40,608 bases of DNA from Arachidicoccus sp050436765 (lineage in GTDB: Bacteria > Bacteroidota > Bacteroidia > Chitinophagales > Chitinophagaceae). Both the position numbers and the translations under genes were made by a program. The notes under the pieces were generated by a model that did not search any database, was not told the origin of the DNA, and worked only from the letters and a program-made list of their open reading frames with translations. Below are positions 25,790 through 34,708 of the stretch, one piece after another. The DNA lies in the NCBI RefSeq assembly GCF_050436765.1, contig NZ_JBNQGD010000227.1:1-40608 (forward strand). The letters are read 5' to 3'. The stretch's first letter is position 1. Each line of letters starts with the position of its first letter.

Positions 25790-28261
25790 CTACTTCCCGT
25801 CCTCATAATCACTTTTCTGTGGTGCCTTCTTAAGTGGATCCCAAACGATTTTTACAGTACCGTCGTTCGCATCGCGCGCACGCAAGTGCACCACCACCCC
25901 TTTACTCTTTTTCGGAGCAAGCCCCTTTTCTTTTCTTTCTAAGGTTCTTTCAGGATTTCGTAGTGGAATAGCAATTCCGATATCTGTGCCTTTGCCAACT
26001 GCATAAACTCCCTGTACATTCATAATAATAGCATTGGAAGCAATATCCATTGGAGGAATTTTTATTTTCCCTTCCGAGAAAGAAAGGTCATTCTTTATAG
26101 TTTTAAACGATATTCTATCGAAGTTCCTATTTTTAAAAATGAATTTTTGAATCGATTTTAAAGGCGCGAAATTTAATAACTGCCCATTATCTAATTCAAA
26201 GTTTACCTTCCCTATCAAAGAATTTTTAACCAATGAAGCATCGCCGTTGAGCTGCCCATTCATAACAATCTTCGACGAGAACTGTCCTTTAATATTTTTT
26301 GACGTTATCGTATTTTGCCCAAAGTTTCCAAAGTCATTAAAGAGTCTGCCTACCTCTACATCTTCGACGTTCGCTTTTAAAGAGAAAAGAATCACATCGC
26401 TATCGGGACTAAATGAGCCCGCTGCCGCAATGCTCCCTCCAGCAAATTGAACTTTACCATTTTGCAAATAAATTTTCTTTTGGGAGATGCCAACATCCCC
26501 CTGTAAATTTTTAGCCGTAAACCTTTTATACCTAAGTTTATCCACCTTCAAATGGAGCTGCATGTTACTTTGCTGCATCAAATTTTGCAATCGATCATTC
26601 ATTTTCTGTACCTCTATATTACGGCTTTTAGTGCCAGCTTTCTTGTTTTGCGACAACAGGCCTGTAAACTCATCCAACTGTAACTGAGTGCTATAAATAT
26701 TCCATACAAAGTTTACCTTTTGTGGATCCTGAAAATAAAAGTTCATGAAATCCGCCGCGATTCCGCTAATTGCGATATCACTCTCTCCAGCGGTCAAACT
26801 CGTATTGACAATATTCAAATCATTGCCATTGAAGACTAGATTGACATCTCCTTTATCGAAATGAATATTATGAGGCAAATAAACAAAACCCGCATTACTA
26901 ATATGTACTTTGCCAAACAAAGAGTGTCCTTGGGTGTCTTGGGCAGCAATGCCCCCATGATAAGCTAAGTCTAAATTGACATTGCCTGTATGAAACAAGA
27001 AAGTATTATCAAAAATATTATTCAATTTTTCAACCGGGAAGGAAGACTGTACGTTAAAATTAAGTAATGGGTGCAAAAGATTGAATAATCGGACACTGTC
27101 TGCTTTGAAGGGAATTGTCAAATAGGAACCAGTAAGTGAATCCAGAACGATCTGCGTGTTATCATCACCGTGACCATCGGGAGGTAAAACATTATTGTAA
27201 AAAAAACCTGTAAAACTTGCATTCTGCACTTGGCCAAAAGGTAACGTAAAATCATTTGCTGTAACCTTCCAATGCGCATGTACAATTGGCGTATCAGGGT
27301 ATTTAAAATAACCCATTAAGCCAACTTGCAATTCAATAGGCTTTTTTAAATCAAACTTACGTAAAGTATATTGTATCGTTGGGGTTAAATAGGAAACACC
27401 CTCTTTAAATCCAATCCTATTAATCTTTAAGTTAATGACATATTTTATAGGCTTTTCTGCAAAATAAAAAACAGCGTCAGTTATAAATTTACCTCCGTTA
27501 ATATTAATGGGTTGCTGCTTTAGCCGCAGTACTTTTGTACGCTTATTGAAAGTAAAATGAAAATCAGCATGTACTTCTTTATCAACCAGATATCCTCCTT
27601 TTTTCAAATTGAACCCCAATTCATTCACGTGTATTTTAGCATTTGCATCAATATACATATTCTCTAAATCGGAATGCAAATCACCATCAATATGTTGCAA
27701 TAAGAATTGTATTTTTTTATGGCGAGGAACCTGTTCAAAAAGAAAAGCTACATTATCAATACTAAAATCTTCAAAATCTAAATGAGATTTTTGATTATTT
27801 TTTTTGAATTTATTTTTAGGTTTGAGTAAGTACGCATTAGTATACCCATTTGCCAATGTAAATAGATGAAAATATCCACCAGCCAAAGTCACTTTTAGTA
27901 TTCTCGGACTTTGGGTTAGAAGAGAAACAATATTTATTTTGATAAAAATAGACCGTACATTCAATAGCTTTCTGTGGTAAACACTATAGGAGCTATCCGT
28001 TAAAGTTACGCCCTTTAGCTCAACAGCGACATTAGGAAAGCCCCTCAGCAGAACAACATTCATATCATCAATATGAAAGTTGCCATCTACATTCTCACTT
28101 ACTTCTGCAGATATTTTTTGCAGTAATTCAGACTTATGCGCGTGTATATACCAAGAAGCCATTAACCACGCAGCAATATTTAATGCAAAAATTATGAGCA
28201 GCGAAAAGAGACAAACTTTCCCCCATTTAGGTATTTTCTTTAATAGATTTTTGATAAAAAT
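25790..28261 (-). CDS. AsmA-like inner-membrane protein without an ordinary start codon
   Basis: A large AsmA-family protein, proposed to bridge the envelope and take part in lipid transport or outer-membrane assembly. The first ATG (28162) falls inside a hydrophobic stretch. The open frame continues 33 codons further, giving a basic head (IKNLLKKIPKWGK) and a full membrane helix (VCLFSLLIIFALNIAAWLMA), as expected for AsmA. No ATG, GTG or TTG occurs there; ATT at 28261-28259 is the most likely start, 12 bases after the arsC-like stop. That gives about 823 residues. The rest is a long periplasmic beta-rich region; the C-terminal part has 'GQFSSKIVMNGQLNGDASLVKNSLIGKVNFELDNG', typical of AsmA. 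It is the last gene of the pdxJ operon. Confidence 0.85.
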   Translation of the reverse strand: MFIKNLLKKIPKWGKVCLFSLLIIFALNIAAWLMASWYIHAHKSELLQKISAEVSENVDGNFHIDDMNVVLLRGFPNVAVELKGVTLTDSSYSVYHRKLLNVRSIFIKINIVSLLTQSPRILKVTLAGGYFHLFTLANGYTNAYLLKPKNKFKKNNQKSHLDFEDFSIDNVAFLFEQVPRHKKIQFLLQHIDGDLHSDLENMYIDANAKIHVNELGFNLKKGGYLVDKEVHADFHFTFNKRTKVLRLKQQPININGGKFITDAVFYFAEKPIKYVINLKINRIGFKEGVSYLTPTIQYTLRKFDLKKPIELQVGLMGYFKYPDTPIVHAHWKVTANDFTLPFGQVQNASFTGFFYNNVLPPDGHGDDNTQIVLDSLTGSYLTIPFKADSVRLFNLLHPLLNFNVQSSFPVEKLNNIFDNTFLFHTGNVNLDLAYHGGIAAQDTQGHSLFGKVHISNAGFVYLPHNIHFDKGDVNLVFNGNDLNIVNTSLTAGESDIAISGIAADFMNFYFQDPQKVNFVWNIYSTQLQLDEFTGLLSQNKKAGTKSRNIEVQKMNDRLQNLMQQSNMQLHLKVDKLRYKRFTAKNLQGDVGISQKKIYLQNGKVQFAGGSIAAAGSFSPDSDVILFSLKANVEDVEVGRLFNDFGNFGQNTITSKNIKGQFSSKIVMNGQLNGDASLVKNSLIGKVNFELDNGQLLNFAPLKSIQKFIFKNRNFDRISFKTIKNDLSFSEGKIKIPPMDIASNAIIMNVQGVYAVGKGTDIGIAIPLRNPERTLERKEKGLAPKKSKGVVVHLRARDANDGTVKIVWDPLKKAPQKSDYEDGK

Positions 28262-28273
28262 TAAGCTTTAATC

Positions 28274-28624
28274 TTACCATTCCATAGATCCATATATGTC
28301 ATCTTCAAAGCCAAGCGCAATTATTTTATTATCTTTTTCTATTAACGGCCTTTTTATTACGCTGGTTTTTTCAACCATTAATGTAATCGCCTTTGCTTCA
28401 GAAGTTATATCATTTTTAACGCTATCGTCCAAGATGCGCCAAGTTGTCCCTTTTTTATTCACCAGCTTTTGCCAACCCACCTGCAAACTCCACTCCCTTA
28501 ATTTCGCCTTTGTGATGCCGTCTTTTTTATAGTCATGAAACCGATATTCTACTTTATGATTATCCAAAAAAGTTAAGGCTTTTTTTACTGTATTGCAGTT
28601 CTTTATTCCGTAAACAAGATACAT
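28274..28624 (-). CDS. ArsC/Spx/YffB-family thioredoxin-fold protein
   Basis: A 116-aa protein of the ArsC-like family. The N terminus MYLVYGIKNCNTVKKALTFLD matches YffB, with one cysteine (Cys10) in the active-site loop; the rest (DYKKDGITKAKLREWSLQVGW, KAITLMVEKTSVIKRPLIEKD) follows the family. Spx-type proteins regulate RNA polymerase under thiol stress and ArsC enzymes reduce arsenate; YffB has no settled role. With a single Cys and no arsenic genes nearby, arsenate reduction is not the safest call. It sits between pdxJ (33 bases upstream) and the AsmA-like gene (about 12 bases downstream). Confidence 0.9.
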   Translation of the reverse strand: MYLVYGIKNCNTVKKALTFLDNHKVEYRFHDYKKDGITKAKLREWSLQVGWQKLVNKKGTTWRILDDSVKNDITSEAKAITLMVEKTSVIKRPLIEKDNKIIALGFEDDIYGSMEW

Positions 28625-28657
28625 TTTAATAATAATTTGAAGGTAAAAAAGGTAGAA

Positions 28658-29377
28658 CTATTCTGCCAATTGTCTTTTATACATCTGTATTGCGTTTTCA
28701 AAACCCAAATACAAAGCATCACAAATTAACGCATGGCCAATCGACACTTCGTCTAAATAGGGTATATTTTGCTTGAAGAATTTTAGGTTTCGCAAGTCCA
28801 GGTCATGCCCCGCATTGACTCCGAGCCCCAATTCGTGAGCCTTTCTAGCCGCAGCTATATATTTCTCAACAGATTTTTCTTTGTTCTTTAAATACTCTGT
28901 CGCGAAACTTTCGGTATACAACTCTACTCTATCCGTACCTGTTTCCTTGGCTCCTGTGATCATTTCGACTATTGAATCGACAAAAATGCTCACCCTAATA
29001 TTTTCTTTTTGAAAAACGCTTACAATTTCTTTTAAATAGCCTTTGTTGGCTACGGTGTCCCAACCATGATTACTTGTAATCTGCCCCAAAGCGTCCGGGA
29101 CCAAAGTCACCTGGTCGGGCCGCGTTTCCAATACCAAATCCACAAATTTCTGCTCACGGCAATTACCTTCAATATTAAATTCCGTGGTAATTATTTTTTT
29201 TATTTCTCGCACATCACTGTAACGAATATGCCGTTCATCTGGCCGGGGATGGACAGTAATCCCCTCCGCACCAAAACGTTGGGCATCAATCGCCGCTCTC
29301 GTTACATCAGGATTATTACCTCCCCGGCTGTTTCGCAAAACAGCCACCTTATTAATATTTACGCTTAATTTCGTCAT
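28658..29377 (-). CDS. pdxJ: Pyridoxine 5'-phosphate synthase
   Basis: The 239-aa TIM-barrel enzyme condenses 3-amino-2-oxopropyl phosphate with deoxyxylulose phosphate, the last ring-forming step of vitamin B6 synthesis. Signature segments: LSVNINKVAVLRNSRGGNNPDV at the start, GITVHPRPDERHIRYSDV, FNIEGNCREQKFVDLV, QVTLVPDALGQITSNHGW, TDRVELYTESFA, LGVNAGHDLDLRN and EVSIGHALICDALYLGFENAI. Length and start are normal. It opens the operon with the ArsC-like and AsmA-like genes and is transcribed divergently from the DUF3822 gene. Confidence 0.97.
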   Translation of the reverse strand: MTKLSVNINKVAVLRNSRGGNNPDVTRAAIDAQRFGAEGITVHPRPDERHIRYSDVREIKKIITTEFNIEGNCREQKFVDLVLETRPDQVTLVPDALGQITSNHGWDTVANKGYLKEIVSVFQKENIRVSIFVDSIVEMITGAKETGTDRVELYTESFATEYLKNKEKSVEKYIAAARKAHELGLGVNAGHDLDLRNLKFFKQNIPYLDEVSIGHALICDALYLGFENAIQMYKRQLAE

Positions 29378-29504
29378 CGCCCTTTTCTTACTTATTTACA
29401 AAAAATACATAATCAAAACCTTATGCACCATTTCTATATTTTATCAAAGTTAAACAAATATTAGTCATTCAGGTTTCGTAACATTGCAAACAGAATGCCT
29501 AATT

Positions 29505-30320
29505 ATGATTCAAAAAACTTTTGAAATACTTCACGAGCCAGCACCACTTTTTCGCCTGGTTTTAGAAGTAGGTGAAATGCAATTAGTAGTTACCACACAA
29601 AATGAAGAGAATACTCCCGGTAAAAATTTTGAATTTTTCTCTTTTGGGAAAAAGGATAATTTTGAAAATGTATTGAACGAGATAAGGGAGCAATCGTCAC
29701 TATTAGACAAGAAATACCAACAAGTAAAGATTGTATGGTCTAATTCATTGGCGCAATGTGTGCCTTCTGCCGTTTTCTCAGAGGAGATAGCAGAGGCAGT
29801 TTATCAAAATCTAAAAAATGGCTTAACAGACAATAAAAACCTTTTGTGTAAGAACAGTTCAATTACGCTGCCTTATTTGGTAAACAGACACCAATTTGAG
29901 GTATTAGCCAGTCATTTTATAGATGCAGAATACACCCACAAATATTTAGAAATAATCAATCACTTTGAAAATTTTTCCTCGTCGGAAAAAACAGTCATTT
30001 TAGTTGTTTTTTACCAAGGGCATTTTATTATTTGCGCCAAACAAAACAATCAACTACAATTCATAAATTCTTTAGATTTTTCTTCTGGAACCGATGCCGT
30101 TTATCATATTTTAAATGCAGTAAAACAGCTAAATGCTGAGATCAGCGAGACCAGAGTCATTTTATCAGGACTAATAGATGGGGACTCCCCATTATTTAAC
30201 GAAATATACAAATATGTCCCCATCATTGATGTAGATGCGGCTCAAAATGCGCTCTTTTTAAACAGCGACTTCAGCGAATATCCTTCGCATTATTTTGTAC
30301 CATTTTTTAAATATGTATAA
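29505..30320 (+). CDS. DUF3822 family protein
   Basis: A 271-aa protein of DUF3822, found in Bacteroidota and commonly encoded next to rsmD. No enzymatic motif is visible. The C-terminal half has alternate strands and loops (VILVVFYQGHFIICAKQNNQLQFINSL, TRVILSGLIDGDSPLFNEIYKYV) that are consistent with an actin/ASKHA-like fold, but this is inference. The frame begins at TTG 29484; ATG 29505 is chosen because it gives the conserved start IQKTFEILHE. The stop overlaps the rsmD start by one base (TAATG), so the pair is translationally coupled. Confidence 0.85.
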   Translation: MIQKTFEILHEPAPLFRLVLEVGEMQLVVTTQNEENTPGKNFEFFSFGKKDNFENVLNEIREQSSLLDKKYQQVKIVWSNSLAQCVPSAVFSEEIAEAVYQNLKNGLTDNKNLLCKNSSITLPYLVNRHQFEVLASHFIDAEYTHKYLEIINHFENFSSSEKTVILVVFYQGHFIICAKQNNQLQFINSLDFSSGTDAVYHILNAVKQLNAEISETRVILSGLIDGDSPLFNEIYKYVPIIDVDAAQNALFLNSDFSEYPSHYFVPFFKYV

Positions 30321-30862
30321 TGAGAATTATTTCCGGAATACATGGTGGACGAAAAATAAAACCACCCGCCAAAATGCCACACACGCGCCCCACCACCGAT
30401 ATCGCGAAAGAAGGGTTGTTTAATATTTTGCAAAACAGAATGAGTTTTGAAGGCATAAAAACGCTCGACTTATTTGGCGGGACCGGATGTATCAGTTATG
30501 AGCTTGCATCGCGTGGTGCAGACAGCTTAACCATCATAGAGAAAGATAATATTATGCAGAATTTCATTCAACAAAATTTAGAAATGTTGAAGGTGGAAAA
30601 TGCGCGCGTTTTAAGAATGGACGTTTTTCAATTTATAGAAAATTGCACCGACTCTTTCGATTTCATTTTTGCCGGACCGCCCTACGCTTTGGGCCCAATT
30701 GACGAAATACCGCGTATTATAATACAAAGAAACCTGATCGCTGAAAAGGGATTTTTTGTATTGGAACATACGCCAAGGAACAATTACAAAACATTTGACG
30801 GATTCAGCTTCCAGCGAAATTACGGCACAACGGTATTTTCCTTTTTTGAGCGGACAAAATAA
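30320..30862 (+). CDS. rsmD: 16S rRNA guanine(966)-N2 methyltransferase
   Basis: A 180-aa Rossmann-fold methyltransferase that modifies G966 (E. coli numbering) of 16S rRNA during 30S assembly. It shows the N-terminal 'MRIISGIHGGRKIKPP..HTRPTTDIAKEGLFNIL', the SAM-binding loop LDLFGGTGCIS (49-59) and FIFAGPPYALGPID (116-128). The catalytic motif in the family is (D/N/S)PP(Y/F); here the first residue is Gly119 (GGA), which is unusual and may reduce activity or be a sequence error. It is coupled to the DUF3822 gene and followed six bases later by the MTHFS gene. Confidence 0.93.
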   Translation: MRIISGIHGGRKIKPPAKMPHTRPTTDIAKEGLFNILQNRMSFEGIKTLDLFGGTGCISYELASRGADSLTIIEKDNIMQNFIQQNLEMLKVENARVLRMDVFQFIENCTDSFDFIFAGPPYALGPIDEIPRIIIQRNLIAEKGFFVLEHTPRNNYKTFDGFSFQRNYGTTVFSFFERTK

Positions 30863-30868
30863 AAATAG

Positions 30869-31453
30869 ATGGAGCATATTAATTTCGATAAAACTTCATT
30901 AAGAAATACTTTTTTAGAAAAACGTAATGCCATTTCCCCCAAAGAAAAGTTGAAGTGGGACGATTTATTGTTGATACAATTTCAGCGCCTTTCCTTTTCA
31001 GATGTGCACACTTTGTTAAGTTTCTGGCCGATGCCACATAACAATGAACCAAATACAATTCTGTTCACCAATTATTTGCGACATACCATACCGGATTTAG
31101 AAATAACTTATCCAGTCAGCGATTTTGACAACTATACAATGCAAGCTGTTTCGATAAACGAAGGCACTATTTATCAGCAAAACAAATATCATATTATTGA
31201 GCCCCAAAATGGAGAAAACATTGAGGCGACAAGCATAGATCTCATTTTTGTTCCACTTTTAATATTTGACAATCATGGCTTTCGGGTAGGATATGGGAAG
31301 GGGTTTTATGATCGCTTTCTATCCACCTGCCGGGAAGATATTCTAAAAGTAGGTTTTAGTTATTTCCCCCCTGTGGAAAATATAAAAGATGTTCATAAAT
31401 TTGATTTACCTTTAGATTATTGCATTACCACCGATTCGGTTTATGAATTTTAA
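30869..31453 (+). CDS. 5-formyltetrahydrofolate cyclo-ligase
   Basis: The 194-aa MTHFS enzyme converts 5-formyl-THF to 5,10-methenyl-THF with ATP, returning a storage folate to one-carbon metabolism. Motifs seen: the N-terminal LRNTFLEKRNAIS, LLSFWPMPHNNEPNT for substrate contact, and the nucleotide-binding FRVGYGKGFYDRFL close to the C terminus. Length is typical. The 3' end overlaps lpxK by 11 bases in another frame, indicating a tight operon. Confidence 0.94.
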   Translation: MEHINFDKTSLRNTFLEKRNAISPKEKLKWDDLLLIQFQRLSFSDVHTLLSFWPMPHNNEPNTILFTNYLRHTIPDLEITYPVSDFDNYTMQAVSINEGTIYQQNKYHIIEPQNGENIEATSIDLIFVPLLIFDNHGFRVGYGKGFYDRFLSTCREDILKVGFSYFPPVENIKDVHKFDLPLDYCITTDSVYEF

Positions 31454-32510
31454 AACATTTTTTCTTACATTTTTTCGGTTTCTTTTATTCCCCATATCAG
31501 TTTTATATGGTTGCATAATTCATTTTCGTAATTTTCTTTTCGACCGAAAAATACTGCGTTCAAAGTGTTTCAATTTCCCGATTATTTGCATTGGCAATCT
31601 CTCGGTTGGGGGCACCGGCAAAACGCCCATGGCAGAGTATCTACTCCTTTTATTGCAAGATAAATTTACGATTGCCACATTAAGTCGCGGTTATAAAAGA
31701 AAAACAAAAGGTTATTTGTTGGCAAATAAAAATACAACCAGCGACGAAATCGGTGACGAGCCAATGCAGTTTCATCAGAAGTTCCCCGAAGTTGCCGTTG
31801 CTGTTGGCGAAGACAGAATAAACGCCATTGAACAACTAATGAAAGAAGTACCTTCCACTGAAGCGCTTATCTTGGATGACGCCTTTCAACACCGAAAAGT
31901 GGAAGCGGGATTAAATATTCTACTCACAGATTATCAGCATCTTTTTACCAAAGATTATTTCTTGCCCATTGGTCAACTGCGCGACCAGAGGAGTTCTTAC
32001 AAACGTGCACAGATAATTATTGTCACCAAGTGCCCGGCAGATTTATCTATCAGCGAAAAGAAAAAAATAGAAAGTTCCATCCACCTACAAAAAGGGCAAA
32101 GTTTATTTTTCACTTCCATCGCTTATGGCATCCCCTATCATATATTCGATAAAAAAGAACTACCTTTGGGCGTCGGACAACAGATTTTGCTCATTCACGG
32201 TATTGCCCGACCACAGATACTTCAAAAATACATTTCCCTATTTGATAACAACTTTAAGGAAATAATTTTTCCCGATCATCACGATTTTTCCCCTTCAGAC
32301 ATCAAAAAGGTAACAGAAAAATTCCTGTCAATGCCGTCTGAAAATAAAATAATGATTACCACAGAAAAGGATGCGGTAAAATTATTAGCGTTCAAAAACA
32401 AATTCCATCCTTTATCTTTATATATATTACCTATTCGTAACAATTTCCTTTTCGATCAAGAAAATGAATTCAATTCGATAGTGGAAAATTTCATTTCTCA
32501 ATACAAATAA
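31443..32510 (+). CDS. lpxK: Tetraacyldisaccharide 4'-kinase
   Basis: A 355-aa membrane-associated kinase that phosphorylates the 4' position of the lipid A disaccharide. An N-terminal hydrophobic helix (about 4-28) anchors it to the inner membrane. The P-loop is VGGTGKTPMAEYLLLLL, followed by IATLSRGYKRKTKGY, and LILDDAFQHRKVEAGLNILLTDY with the DDxxQH signature. The C-terminal half has FPDHHDFSPSDI and ITTEKDAVKL. The ATG lies inside the end of the MTHFS gene, and rnr follows after eight bases. It belongs with kdsB and kdsC in lipopolysaccharide synthesis. Confidence 0.95.
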   Translation: MNFKTFFLTFFRFLLFPISVLYGCIIHFRNFLFDRKILRSKCFNFPIICIGNLSVGGTGKTPMAEYLLLLLQDKFTIATLSRGYKRKTKGYLLANKNTTSDEIGDEPMQFHQKFPEVAVAVGEDRINAIEQLMKEVPSTEALILDDAFQHRKVEAGLNILLTDYQHLFTKDYFLPIGQLRDQRSSYKRAQIIIVTKCPADLSISEKKKIESSIHLQKGQSLFFTSIAYGIPYHIFDKKELPLGVGQQILLIHGIARPQILQKYISLFDNNFKEIIFPDHHDFSPSDIKKVTEKFLSMPSENKIMITTEKDAVKLLAFKNKFHPLSLYILPIRNNFLFDQENEFNSIVENFISQYK

Positions 32511-32518
32511 GCAACACA

Positions 32519-34591
32519 ATGCCTAAAAAAAATATACCAAAATACAATAAAAAAAAATCTAGTAGATATATGCCCAAAAACAAATTGCAGGAAAGTCTGA
32601 AAGGAACACTCGACGTAACACGCAGCGGAATGGGTTATGTAATCATAGGATCAGAAAACGGCAAGGACATCATCGTACGGCCACAGGACATGGGCATAGC
32701 TTTGAATGGAGACACAGTACTTGTAAAAGTAATAAAGCAGAATGCCACAAGCGGCCGCAAGGAAGGTCGCATAACCGAAGTCTTAGAACGCAAACAAACA
32801 GAATTTATTGGCAGAATAAGTGTTTCTAATAATTTTGGATTTTTCGTCGCCTCCGGCGACAAGCCTATGCCGGATATTTATATCCCAAAAAATAAACTAA
32901 ACAATGCGACCGACAACGAAAAGGTGTTGGTGCGATTAACTAAATGGGAAAGCACCGAAAAAAAGCCCGAAGGAGAAGTAATTTCTATCGTTAAGCCGGA
33001 GGATGAGAACAATTTTGCAATGAATGCTTTGCTTAAGGATAAAGGATTTACCATTGGCTTTAGCGAAGAAGTAATGCACGAATCCGACGCATTGCCTGAA
33101 TCTATTTCTCAAGCAGAAATTGCTATAAGAAAAGATTTTAGAAAGACACTTACTTTTACAATCGACCCATTTGATGCCAAAGATTTCGACGATGCAGTTT
33201 CTATCAAAAAAGCCGGGAAAGGATTATATGAAATAGGGGTGCATATTGCAGACGTTAGTCATTATGTAAGGCCAAAAACTGAACTGGATGACGAAGCGTA
33301 TAAGCGCGCGACATCAGTTTATTTACCCGATAGAGTCAACCCGATGTTGCCAGAACATATCTCCAACGTTTTATGTTCACTGCGACCAAACGAAGACAAG
33401 CTCACATTTTCAGCGGTGTTTATCATGACGGAAAAGGGAATCATAAAAGAACATTGGATTGGCAAAACGGCGATTCATTCTGATCGTCGATTTACTTACG
33501 AAGAAGTGCAGGAAATAATTGAAGGCAAACAGAGTGATTTGAAAGAAGAGGTTTTATTGTTAAACAAAATAGCACAGACCTTACGCAAAGAGCGTTTCTC
33601 AAAAGGTGCCATTAACTTCTCTTCTCAGGAAGTGAAATTCAAATTAGACGAAACAGGAAAGCCCATTGGCATCGAAATAAAAGAAAGCAAACCTGCCCAT
33701 CAGTTAGTAGAAGAATTAATGTTGTTGGCTAATAAAACTGTCGCTGCTTACGCGTCAAAGGTGAAAGTAAAAGGCAAGGAAATTCCTTTTCCTTATCGCG
33801 TACACGATGAGCCTGATAAAGATAAATTTACTGCCTTTGTTCCATTTGCACTCAAATACGGTTATGAATTCGATACAAGTTCTCCGGAAAAAATTGCACA
33901 TAGTTTTAATGAGATGCTAAACAAAGCACATGGCAATCCCGAACAACATATATTAGAGCAACTGGGTATACGTACGATGGCCAAAGCCATCTATACCAGT
34001 GAAAATATTGGACACTATGGTTTGGGTTTCGAAGATTATTGTCACTTTACCTCTCCTATCCGCCGCTATCCAGATGTAATGGTACACCGGATTATTGAAA
34101 GTTGTTTGTCAGAGCACCCAATAGTAGATAAGGAAATGGAAGAAAAATGCAGGCATTGTAGCGATCGGGAACGCGCAGCGATGGAATGCGAACGCGCAGG
34201 TAATAAATATAAACAGGTGGAATATATGCAGCAATTCCTGGGCGAAGAATTTGAGGGTATTATCAGTGGCGTAGCGGATTTTGGGTTCTGGGTGGAAACA
34301 ATTGACCAAAAATGTGAAGGCCTTGTAAGTATACAAAGTTTAAATTTCTACGACGATTTCCGCTCAATTGAAGGAGAATATATGTTAGTTGGTACTCGTT
34401 CCGGACGTAAATTTAGAATGGGCGATAAGGTCTGGATAAAAGTAGTTTCCGCTAATTTGGACAAACGCCAACTAGATTACGAATGGATTCTAAAGCCAGG
34501 TGCAGAACGGCCTAACACGATTGAAAAACCTTTACCCAAGAAGACAAAGAAAAAAGGAACCAGTAAGGTAAGCCAGAAAAAGGAAAAGTAG
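32519..34591 (+). CDS. rnr: Ribonuclease R
   Basis: A 690-aa 3'-to-5' exoribonuclease of the RNB family, active on structured RNA. Domain order: a basic N terminus (PKKNIPKYNKKK), two cold-shock/OB domains (about 25-165), the catalytic RNB domain with the metal-binding Asp cluster in IDPFDAKDFDDAVSI and the later HFTSPIRRYPDVMVHR, then a C-terminal S1 domain (FEGIISGVADFGFWVE) and a lysine-rich tail. Length fits bacterial RNase R in this phylum. It is the last gene of the operon that starts with the DUF3822 gene. Confidence 0.96.
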   Translation: MPKKNIPKYNKKKSSRYMPKNKLQESLKGTLDVTRSGMGYVIIGSENGKDIIVRPQDMGIALNGDTVLVKVIKQNATSGRKEGRITEVLERKQTEFIGRISVSNNFGFFVASGDKPMPDIYIPKNKLNNATDNEKVLVRLTKWESTEKKPEGEVISIVKPEDENNFAMNALLKDKGFTIGFSEEVMHESDALPESISQAEIAIRKDFRKTLTFTIDPFDAKDFDDAVSIKKAGKGLYEIGVHIADVSHYVRPKTELDDEAYKRATSVYLPDRVNPMLPEHISNVLCSLRPNEDKLTFSAVFIMTEKGIIKEHWIGKTAIHSDRRFTYEEVQEIIEGKQSDLKEEVLLLNKIAQTLRKERFSKGAINFSSQEVKFKLDETGKPIGIEIKESKPAHQLVEELMLLANKTVAAYASKVKVKGKEIPFPYRVHDEPDKDKFTAFVPFALKYGYEFDTSSPEKIAHSFNEMLNKAHGNPEQHILEQLGIRTMAKAIYTSENIGHYGLGFEDYCHFTSPIRRYPDVMVHRIIESCLSEHPIVDKEMEEKCRHCSDRERAAMECERAGNKYKQVEYMQQFLGEEFEGIISGVADFGFWVETIDQKCEGLVSIQSLNFYDDFRSIEGEYMLVGTRSGRKFRMGDKVWIKVVSANLDKRQLDYEWILKPGAERPNTIEKPLPKKTKKKGTSKVSQKKEK

Positions 34592-34708
34592 ATTTTAGGG
34601 TTACTATAGGGTTGATCGGGTAGATCAACAACTATGTGAGAGTCATAGAATCTTTTAATTTTTGTTTCCAACGAATGACACGATAATGTTTACATTCTAA
34701 GTCCTCCC

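Noticed and set aside
34611..34629. Hairpin GTTGATC-N5-GATCAAC after rnr as a terminator
   Set aside because: The 7-bp stem has no T-run on either strand, so it does not meet the pattern of an intrinsic terminator.
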